A DNA stretch of 64,000 bases from Sinohyriopsis cumingii. Its lineage: Eukaryota > Mollusca > Bivalvia > Unionida > Unionidae. The stretch is taken from assembly GCA_028554795.2 (NCBI GenBank), contig CM068831.1:31918644-31982643 (forward strand), in the 5' to 3' direction. Positions 1 through 8,086 of this stretch are shown here, piece after piece. Below the pieces are notes generated by a model that saw nothing but the letters and a program-made list of their open reading frames with translations, was not told where the DNA came from and did no database searches. Numbering within the stretch: position 1 is the stretch's first letter; every line of letters starts with the position of its first letter. Both the position numbers and the translations under genes were made by a program.

Positions 1-1290
1 TCGACCAAGAAAAAGTTTTTGACAGATTAGAACATAACTATATACAGAAGGTTCCAGAAAAATTTGATTTCGGACCGAATTTTCGAAAATGGACCGAAAT
101 CCTATACACAGGGATAACTTCATGTGTACAGGTAAATGGAAAATGTACGAAAGAATTTGAAATACAACGATCAGTGAGACAAGGATGTCCACTATCGATG
201 CTATTATACGTAAGGGCAATATAAATCCTAAGCCACAAGATAAGAACTAACCCAGATATACAAGTGTACAGATACCAAACCTTAAAATAAAATTAAAAAT
301 GCTCCAACATGCACACGATTGCACTACCTTTATAAGGGAAGGAAGATGTTACAAATACTTAAAAGAAGAATTTGAAAAATTCGGTAAAGCGTCGGGCTCA
401 CAAATTAATCACGACAAGACGGAAATCTTACAAATAGGAAACTGGAGGGGCAACCATCCAGGGTTACATCCACCTACTGAGAGATACGGTAAAAGCTCTA
501 GTGGTGCACTTTGGCAAAAAAGAAACAACAGAAAACTACAAACAAATTATCAAGAAAATACAGGGAAATGTGGATATCTGGGCCATGGCGCCAATATGCA
601 TTATGGAGCGAGCCCAAGTGGCAAAGACATATTTATATTCAAATATAAACTATATAATTAAATCCATAGACATAGATAGCAAAATTTTAAACAGGATAGA
701 CAAAGAGATAATAGTCTATGTCTGGAATTTTAATGCATTGCATAAAAAAGAAATGTTATATAGAGATAAAAGTAGAGGAGGCTTGGGTTTGCCAATCCCT
801 CTACTACTAAAACTAACAAATATAATTAATAGGTTTAAAAAAAAAAATACAACCAGACCCAGCTACAGCATTTGAAGCACTATACATATACTGGTTCGGC
901 TTCACTCTGAGAAACCGACAGAAATATATAAAAATAATAAATTAACCAAAAAGTTTGAAGTACCACGAAAATTCAAATATATTAAAGAAATACTTTTAAA
1001 GTACAGGGATAAAACGGAACTATGGAAATTAGAAGTAAGCGAAAGTTATACATGGATTAGAGAAGAAGTAACGAAATATATAAAATGTAGAGTAGAACAG
1101 GAAAACTGGGGGATAAACTGGACTAAAACTTGGAAAAACTGGGAAAAAATAAGATCTTTAAAAACACAAAGTATTATTTTTAAGTATCTACACATCGACT
1201 GGCTTACAGGCGAAGAATCAATCAAACGTCGTATGACTAGGGAAATGCCAAAATGTCCGCTATGTAAAAAGCCAATTTCGCCAAACTAAA
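1..1290 (+). pseudogene. L1-like non-LTR retrotransposon reverse transcriptase remnant
   Basis: The plus strand, read across several frames, gives pieces typical of LINE ORF2 reverse transcriptases: a DQEKAFDRLEH block at the very start, SVRQGCPLSMLLY near 170-210, and a downstream RDKSRGGLGLP block near 755-800 that is common in the C-terminal part of L1/Tx1-type proteins. The catalytic YADD box is not visible; the frame is broken near 215-300 where it should be. The reading frame is interrupted by several stops and frameshifts, and the 5' part lies outside the window. It ends near 1290 with a Cys-containing KCPLCKKPI stretch. An inactive relic. The clade (L1-like) is inferred from block spacing only. 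Confidence 0.75.
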
Positions 1291-1499
1291 TACGATGGCC
1301 CAATGCGACAAAAGCAAAAATAATATAATCATGGTAATAATGGAAATTTGTAAGAAATACAAGTATCATAGAAATAATATTTTATATTTAGATGTGGATC
1401 ATGATATAAAAAAAAACTGTTTTAAAAATAATAGACTACATAATAACAACTATGATATCCTGCTGACAAGTGATTAAGATTTCTAAATAAGAAAACCAA

Positions 1500-3950
1500 A
1501 TAGAAAATAAACACCATATCTACGATCTCGAGGAGGAGGCGGGGGAGGGTTTCGGAAGTACCGATAGCAGTAACGCTGATGCGAGCCGAACCCTGCCCCA
1601 CCGCGCGACTAATATTTCCCTGCAGATAAAATATACTTTCAACTCCAACTTAATAATACCTTCAACCCAAACTTATAAGAGAATTTTTTTCTCTTTTTTT
1701 GACTTATTTTTTTGTTAGTAAGGGATACAGGGAACCTCTGCGTAGGAGAAGTATGTTGCATAGACGCCGCAGGGCTAAGTCACAAGGCGCTACGCGAAGT
1801 GGACAGGCCTGCGAAATAGTGACAGAAAAACCCACACAGAGGATATGGACAAACATAACAGAAACATGGGGAAATAGTAACATTTAAAGAAGAACAAGTC
1901 TAACAATACTAACATAACTAACACATAAATACAAGTTATAACTTTTGTAACTTTCAATTACACTTTCAATGAAGAAGAGGGCTACACTCCGCTAAAAGCG
2001 AAACATTCAGAAAATAAAGGAAAATGCGGAACTTTTATCGGACAAGCCTCTCATTCAAAGTAGAGAGAAAACAACACATATGACCAATTACTCAAAACAA
2101 TAAGTTTCTTTTATAAAAGCAAATATCTCTCCCAAATTTCGAAAACAATAAAGGCCGTCCCAACATATAAACATATAGCAAACATGCACATAGCATATAC
2201 ATATAGCATACACGGGACTTTGGGATCTGTGGCAAAGATCACCAAACACATAAGGGAAGGAATTTCGACATCGGGAATACAACCCAGTGTCGGATGAACA
2301 ACCCTTTAGATAACACTAGGGATTAAATACCCTATCAAAAATTCAATACATTTTTTTGATCAAAATTCTACTATAAATAATACAAACATACACACCTTCG
2401 GGGGAGACAGAAACACATAACAACCTTTCCTTTTTTTTTTTGGAAATGGGGGAAGCATCTGTCTGGTGCCCACACACACCCCCCACCCCCCACCCCAAGA
2501 AAAATAGTGTTATACCGCGGCGAGTATGCGGTTGCCTCTTTCATCAATAACACTGAAGGCGAGTTGTAGGGCATCTTAGAGATCTATTGAAAACCAGCAA
2601 GGCTTTCCATGATTCATAGGACAGTCATATATATGGATATACGCTATGTGAGGTCGACAAGGTGCTAGATCACCGGTACGTACAGCCGCGCCTCCCACAA
2701 AGCATGTAAAATAAAGCCACCCTCGCCCCCAAACAAAATATATTTACCAGGTGTATTTCATAACGTACGCGGCTACGACAGTCGTATTACCATGGAGGTT
2801 TCAAAAGAATAGTAACGCCAGTGAAAAGAATACGGAGACGTACATGGATGGAATTTTATACAGCTATGTCAATTCCGTACGGTGAACATGTGATTTGAGC
2901 AGTGGACTGGTATTGAAGCAACCACACCTCTGTTTCTGTTTTGTCATTCATTCTTTTGAATCATAGTGTGCGAAACATATTAGTTCCTTGAATTGAAAGT
3001 ATCAAAAAGACGTTATGGAATATCACATTCATTTCGTTTTGAGTGTATTAAGATATAATGTGATCTCATTTGGAAATGTAGTACAATTTCATGTATCAAG
3101 TTCTAGAACGAATATCAATGGTCATGGTATTCGGATTTGCAGAACTAACACATAACGTGCTCTTAGGGAAAATTCAAGATGCACACATGCAAAAGTATAT
3201 TTATTGCCACTCTTATTACCCTCTAAATAAGACATGTTTATGCCCTGTCTCTTGCATGCTTGCTTATTGGAGGGATCCCGGCTATGACCTGTATGATATC
3301 ATATAGTTAACTTACACGATACTATTTATGGACACAAATCTCATGCGGTATGAAACCGCGTAGTATGCACAATACTGTACGATTCTGGCAATGCAAAGTT
3401 AACTGATAAAAATGAGCATGTAATAAGGAAAAATATTGCATGATTACGATACAGATAACGGCGAAAAAATGAGCGCATAATACATTTTTGAATTCATTGC
3501 GTAATAATACATGGAGTGGACGTGCATTAGTCCTACTTTCATAAGGTATCGTCTTAACTATCGACCTGGTTATGGGCCGATCAGCTGAATGCACTTCAAC
3601 GTACTAGAATGTATCAATTTACCACAACCTTTAAACACACATTCTTGCATAACGTTAACTTAACATGCAACCTAATACATGTGACTTTTTACCAGCAAAG
3701 TGTGAGCATCGTTATATTTAGATACTATGGAAAAAATACATGTATTGTAAGAATAAAATCCAGTATTTATATATGCAGTTAACAAAAGTTAATACAGGTA
3801 TCAGATGTGTTCACAGGTACACGTTATACACACTATTTGAGAATTTTCCAATAACAATGAATATTTATTTAAGCCTGTTGCTATTCTACAAATACTTATT
3901 GATAGTACTTGTGAGTATATTATGCTGCCTTCCTGGCGTGCATGCTGATA
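1500..3950. other. Intergenic DNA without a recognisable gene
   Basis: AT-rich sequence with only short, unsupported open frames. It contains a C-rich run at about 2470-2505 and a poly-T stretch near 2430. The piece around 1700-1890 has a longer open frame rich in Arg, but I cannot tie it to any family. It may be the decayed tail of the retrotransposon upstream. Confidence 0.5.
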
Positions 3951-3953
3951 TTT

Positions 3954-3954
<1 letters not shown>

Positions 3955-4050
<96 letters not shown>
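3955..4050. repeat. (CT)n followed by (AT)n microsatellite
   Basis: A run of CT dinucleotides changes directly into a run of AT dinucleotides. A compound simple repeat with no coding potential. Confidence 0.95.
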
Positions 4051-4051
<1 letters not shown>

Positions 4052-4850
4052 CGGCGCTCGTAAACAATGTAGTAAATGTAACTGTAACATTTGTATTTTT
4101 ACAAGCATTTGAAAATGAGCTACGTTTGACGTAAATTCATTACAGATGACTTATTGTCAGTAAAACAGTTATACTTGCCAAAATAATTCAGCTGTGGCTA
4201 ATAGTTATTCCACAATTTGCACCAAATACGCATAAATGAAAAAATGAAAATTAGGAATATTAATTTATTTAACGCTATTATTTGTTTTTGATATAAAACT
4301 AGCAGCTAATCCATTTGGATTATCTAACAATGCTGGCGGTGGGCGGGAGAGACTTTGAGTCGGAGTTATCTGTCCGATCATCAGCTTCTGATAATACTCA
4401 TTGCTTGATGCATTGATGGATTTTCAAGAACACATTGTATAAATTGACTCCTTGCTAATTATAGTAAACTAGCGTATCCTTTACATTATAATTACAAATT
4501 TTTTGTCCATATATCAGCTGTTCTCAAGCTGTGAACGGCGATCACCATGTGGAAAAGATTCCATTTAACGTCTCTGTATATGTGTACAATCGTTTACGTC
4601 TGGAAACATTTTGCCAACTACAACATAAGCTATAGTGTGCATGTACTTCTGACTAATGTAGGTTACCTGTGGCTTCCACAAAAATCCACATTTATTGTAA
4701 GCATCATTTGACGGATATAGCCAAAGACACCTAAAGTAAAAACATCCGAAATGCACATTATATTTATAGAATTAGGTACATGAATAAAATTCTGTAACAG
4801 ACTGGGTTTCCAGCGGTCAAAGGCTTGTTTAAATGATTTGCATACCCGTG
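4051..4850. other. Intergenic flank left of the palindrome
   Basis: AT-rich DNA without a convincing gene. It is unique flank: the matching stretch beyond the right end of the palindrome (after 19606) is unrelated, so the palindrome boundary is sharp. Confidence 0.5.
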
Positions 4851-4855
4851 CCACA
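4851..4855. repeat. Target-site duplication, left copy
   Basis: CCACA directly precedes the AGCAGCAGG terminus, and the same five bases follow the CCTGCTGCT terminus at 19602-19606. Polintons usually make 6-bp duplications. If one A was lost on the left, CCACAA would be a 6-bp match. Confidence 0.75.
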
Positions 4856-5096
4856 AGCAGCAGGGGGGGCGAATCCGACATTTTGTCCAATCGTCATTTG
4901 GCTTAATTAGTACTTTCTGCACTCAGCGGATCCGGTGTCGTCAGCGCCTGGTAAAAAAAAAACGACGTCGTCGTCGAGGGGATCGTCCGGACGTCATTTG
5001 GTTTAATTAACACCTTCTGCGCGTCGATCCCCAGCGTCGTCAGCGTCCGGTAAGCACATCGACGACCGCGTCGATGTCATCGCCCCCCCTGCTGCT
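4856..5096 (+). repeat. Terminal box A, left outer end
   Basis: A 241-bp unit that begins AGCAGCAGGGGGGGCG and ends CGCCCCCCCTGCTGCT, so the unit has its own short terminal inverted repeat. Inside are two direct repeats of about 63 bp (4892-4954 and 4992-5053), each running from CGTCATTTGG through TTAATTA and a TTCTGC block to CGTCAGCG and GGTAA. Together with box B this gives eight such repeats in the whole element. They may be binding sites for the integrating or replicating enzyme. Confidence 0.85.
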
Positions 5097-5193
5097 ATGA
5101 TCTTACAAACAGAGTGATCACTAACTCCTCCTCTTGTAAATCAATTAGGTTATTTGACTGATCGGTAATTCTAAAATTAATTCTCGTTAAAAA
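5097..5193. other. 97-bp spacer between terminal boxes A and B
   Basis: AT-rich, non-coding, and found only as the mirrored copy at 19264-19360. It has no repeats of its own. Confidence 0.6.
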
Positions 5194-5458
5194 AGCAGCA
5201 GGGGGGGCGAATCCGACATTTTGTCCAATCGTCATTTGGCTTAATTAGTACTTTCTGCACTCAGCGGATCCGGTGTCGTCAGCGCCTGGTAAAAAAAAAA
5301 CGACGTCGTCGTCGTTGTCATCGTCGAGGGGCCAAATCGACAATTGTCCGGACGTCATTTGGTTTAATTAATACCTTCTGCGCGCCGATCCCCAGCGTCG
5401 TCAGCGCCTGGTAAGCAAACGCGACGACCGCGTCGATGTCATCGCCCCCCCTGCTGCT
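5194..5458 (+). repeat. Terminal box B, left inner copy
   Basis: A 265-bp relative of box A with the same AGCAGCAG/CTGCTGCT ends and the same two internal repeats. It differs by an extra stretch of about 25 bp (GTTGTCATCG...CAATTGTC) between the two repeats. It lies 6 bp beyond the end of the ATPase relic. A Polinton end elsewhere in this window (38936-38945) also abuts an ATPase 3' end, so B is probably the ancestral Polinton terminus and A a duplicate. Confidence 0.85.
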
Positions 5459-5464
5459 TACAAT

Positions 5465-5917
5465 TTAACCGAATATTTGGTCAAGTCCGATACGATATCG
5501 TGCCCGAGGGTCATGTAAATTTATCGTTACAAATCCATGTGGGGTCGACTGAGCATGACTAAAAAAGTTTCGAAAAACATTAAAGTCCATGTCACCGCCG
5601 CACCATGTCTGCCAAATATTTCGTAGCGTGTGTGTATCAACGCCGTTGAATACAGCAAGAATATTACAGTTGTCTCTGATTACTTTTGGAACCTGAGTGT
5701 ATCGTTGAGTGACATATATCACGTCAGTGTTTTTATGCCTGCCTCTGGAAAATATCCTAGCTGGGTTTTTTTGATTGTCTAACATAACATCATCGTACAC
5801 GACTAAATTGTTAACGTCGCCATCAATATCATCGATACCCGGTGCATCATTGATACTCGATGACAATCGCTGATGCATTCCCGTTGAACCTTGTAGCATC
5901 GATGGAGGAACTGTCAT
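5465..5917 (-). pseudogene. Polinton-type packaging ATPase, C-terminal half only
   Basis: The 150-residue frame contains the Walker B block NNLVVYDDVMLD, then RIFSRGRHKNTDVIYVTQRY and a conserved C-terminus ending LDQIFG. It aligns by eye with the fuller ATPase relic at 38985-39622, which also has the Walker A motif GAPGSGKT. This copy has no Walker A. Its first residues (MTVPPSM) are encoded by one of the dyad repeats, so the N-terminal half was replaced by that repeat. It cannot be a working A32/FtsK-like ATPase. It is either a relic kept because it lies next to the terminus, or a small protein with a new role. The right-arm copy differs by one residue. Confidence 0.85.
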
Positions 5918-6084
5918 GGTTCCTATAAATAATTATTCTGACATTTCCTCCATGTGTGGCGGGTCAGTTTTGCAAAACAAAATCGATTCAGCATCGATGG
6001 AGGAACTGTCATGGTTCCTATAAATAATTATTCTGACATTTCCTCCATGTGTGGCGGGTCAGTTTTGCAAAACAAAATCGATTT
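5895..6084 (+). repeat. 95-bp tandem duplication holding dyads 1 and 2
   Basis: Two adjacent 95-bp copies (starting at 5895 and 5990) each contain a full nested dyad (5904-5951 and 5999-6046) and the motif TGGCGGGTCAG (5957-5967 and 6052-6062). The block lies between the ATPase relic and the HTH gene, which point away from each other. In the reverse reading each dyad contains a TATA-like CCTATAAATAATTATT. Confidence 0.9.
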
Positions 6085-6157
6085 TTTTACTCTGTCATGG
6101 GGTATTATTGTTATTATTGTTGTTGTTTTACAAAATGAAAAATTTTTTTATTAAATA

Positions 6158-6883
6158 ATGCCCCATCGGCGGATTTTAACCGACGAGGATACCAATGAAA
6201 TAATAAGACTCCGTGGGAAAACACCGATATCGGAAATAGCAGATCGATACAAAATCAGTTACCAGCGTATTTACAAAATATGGAAAAATGAACCCGACAA
6301 CGATATCAGAATGATAGACCTTAGCATCGACGATGAAATAAACCAGATTGTTGATGCACCCAGTGATGCGAATTCATCCATCGACGCCATCGTGGATAAA
6401 CAAACAATTCAGGACTTGCAATGGCGGCTAAATAATTTGACCAACGAGAATAAATCATTGCAACGACAGTTGAAAAACGCGTCAGGCACGGCCGATTATG
6501 ATCGAGTACAACGGCGCTATGATTATTTGCAACAGCGTTATGACGACTTGCAACAGCGACATGATGATATGCAACGGCGCCACGATGATGCGCAACGACG
6601 TCACGATGACATGCGACGCATCATTGGTGGGCTTCAGCACGAACTCGGAAATGTTCGGAAGGAATTGAATGAAGCGCAACACGATAATGCGCTACTGATT
6701 CAGCGAATCACCGAAATGACCGCCGCCCCCAGCGAGCCGGAAATAATCAGAAAAAAGAATAAACCCCGCGAGGACAGACCTCGCGAGGACAAATTTACGA
6801 TCGACGAGATCCCCGGTGTGGTATCTCGCAAGGATATCAAGTTTGTAAACCGCATGGACAAGGCGCTTCAAGATGGCGACTAG
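6158..6883 (+). CDS. HTH and coiled-coil protein, left copy
   Basis: 241 residues. Residues 6-45 look like a helix-turn-helix of the Hin/resolvase or transposase kind (SEIADRYKISYQRIYKIWK). An acidic linker follows, then a long coiled coil at about residues 85-185. The coiled coil includes tandem 7-residue units of the QRRHDDx/QQRYDDx type encoded by 21-bp DNA repeats (about 6500-6620). The C-terminus is basic (KKNKPREDRPREDKF). It is probably an oligomeric DNA-binding protein, perhaps acting at the dyads or the termini; this is inference from domain layout. The stop overlaps the convergent 92-residue gene by 4 bp. This copy has one heptad fewer than the right-arm copy and reads DTNEI where the right reads DTKEI. 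Confidence 0.8.
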   Translation: MPHRRILTDEDTNEIIRLRGKTPISEIADRYKISYQRIYKIWKNEPDNDIRMIDLSIDDEINQIVDAPSDANSSIDAIVDKQTIQDLQWRLNNLTNENKSLQRQLKNASGTADYDRVQRRYDYLQQRYDDLQQRHDDMQRRHDDAQRRHDDMRRIIGGLQHELGNVRKELNEAQHDNALLIQRITEMTAAPSEPEIIRKKNKPREDRPREDKFTIDEIPGVVSRKDIKFVNRMDKALQDGD

Positions 6884-7158
6884 ACCTTTCGTTCGGTAAT
6901 TACCCATACTGTATTAAATCGTTTGACGTCATGGTTTGGAAACGCTCTTTGGTAATATTTGTCGCGAAGGCATAACCGAGCTTTCGCTGAACGACTTTCA
7001 AATACCATACAATTGTATTTATCCCCGCTGGGGAATTTCTGAACCGCATGATATTTTCCGTTCTTGAATTTTACATTGATTGGCATCCTCGGGCAGGACT
7101 TTTTATAGTCGCTAATGACGCTGTCGAATTTCAACGGGTGATATTCCAACAACGACAT
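6880..7158 (-). CDS. Unknown 92-residue protein, left copy
   Basis: Begins MSLLEYHPLKFDSVISDYKK and is rich in basic and aromatic residues, without signal peptide, membrane segment or Cys motif. I do not recognise a family. Its sequence is identical in both arms, which argues that it is a real gene. It diverges from the 148-residue gene with a 45-bp shared promoter region that contains TTTTAATATTTAATT (reverse strand, 7179-7193). Confidence 0.7.
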   Translation of the reverse strand: MSLLEYHPLKFDSVISDYKKSCPRMPINVKFKNGKYHAVQKFPSGDKYNCMVFESRSAKARLCLRDKYYQRAFPNHDVKRFNTVWVITERKV

Positions 7159-7178
7159 TATAATTAAAGCCGTTATTT

Positions 7179-7193
7179 AATTAAATATTAAAA
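7179..7193 (-). promoter_or_regulatory. Shared promoter motif TTTTAATATTTAATT
   Basis: The same 15-mer occurs in the other divergent intergenic region of the arm (11289-11303). Both places are 45-53 bp gaps between divergently transcribed genes, so it is a good candidate for a core promoter or initiator element. Confidence 0.55.
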
Positions 7194-7203
7194 TGATATT
7201 AGA

Positions 7204-7650
7204 ATGATGGGGCTTGGATCATATTATGTTCCTCATGATGGAATAAATTGGATTGACCGCAGCAATAATGATTTACCACCTTATATTCCACCACGGCAAT
7301 TTCGATATGATAAAACCCGAAAAACAACACCCGATGGCGTCGTTATGGGCTGGCAAATAAATACTATCTGTTTGAATATTTCAAAGAGAAGAATTATCGA
7401 GTTTGATTCGGCGCCAGAGACCGCTAGGTACTTTGGTATTTACCAGGTCCACAATGATGACCTTCCCTATTATCTCGTTGATGGCATCGGAGACATTTGG
7501 ATCATACTCCGCGGGAATATTCCTGATGAAAAATGCGCTTGGTTTGATAACCTTGAAACGTTATTCGATAACGCCGTTGATGATCTTCCGTTGCGGCAAC
7601 GCAACGAGGTAGCGCGAATGCTTCGACGGTCGCCGTTGAAACCATCGTGA
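7204..7650 (+). CDS. Unknown 148-residue protein, left copy
   Basis: A soluble-looking protein with N-terminal MMGLGSYYVPHDGINWIDRS and a middle YFGIYQVHNDDLPYYLVDG stretch. No known motif is visible to me. Two adjacent Met codons start the frame, and the ATG at 7204 sits right after the divergent promoter region. It is convergent with the primase-helicase gene, and the gap between them (7651-8086) is filled by five dyads. The right-arm copy differs by one residue (R to C near the C-terminus). Confidence 0.7.
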   Translation: MMGLGSYYVPHDGINWIDRSNNDLPPYIPPRQFRYDKTRKTTPDGVVMGWQINTICLNISKRRIIEFDSAPETARYFGIYQVHNDDLPYYLVDGIGDIWIILRGNIPDEKCAWFDNLETLFDNAVDDLPLRQRNEVARMLRRSPLKPS

Positions 7651-7714
7651 TAACATTTCGGTGGGCGTACAAACGGCTCTATCAAGTTTGGAGAGTCACA
7701 TGTGACTCCATTGA

Positions 7715-8085
7715 TGAGAAAACTGTCACGGTTCTTATAAATAATTATTATGACACTTTCCTCATTCCGACCACACCCGACCATGAGGAACCCCATTACT
7801 CTAACCAGTCTCCGCTGATGGTAACACTTTTCCCATTATTGAGCGTGAAGGAAGTGTCATAATTCCTACAAATAATTATTCTGACATTTCCTTCATTGAT
7901 GAGGAAACTGTCACGGTTCTTGTAAATAATTATTATGACACTTTCCTCATTACTCCATTGATGGGGGGAACTGTCATAGTTCCTATAAATAATTATTATG
8001 ACATTTCCTCCACCGATGGGGGGCTGTCTCCGCTGATGGAGGAACTGTCATAGTTCCTATAAATAATTATTATGACATTTCCTCC
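7715..8085 (+). repeat. Cluster of five dyads (copies 3-7)
   Basis: Copies at 7715-7764, 7846-7895, 7900-7949, 7964-8011 and 8038-8085. Each has an outer arm GGAGGAA or TGAGGAA, an inner arm TGTCATA, an AT-rich core of about 18 bp with TATAAATAATTATT, then the mirrored TATGACA and TTCCTCC. The outer arms covary (GAAGGAA pairs with TTCCTTC, TGAGGAA with TTCCTCA), which points to selection on the inverted pairing. The cluster lies between two convergent genes. Confidence 0.9.
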
Positions 8086-8086
8086 A

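Noticed and set aside
5904-8085. The dyads as a CRISPR array
   Set aside because: Units are inverted-repeat palindromes with irregular spacing and no unique equal-length spacers, in a eukaryotic setting with no cas genes.
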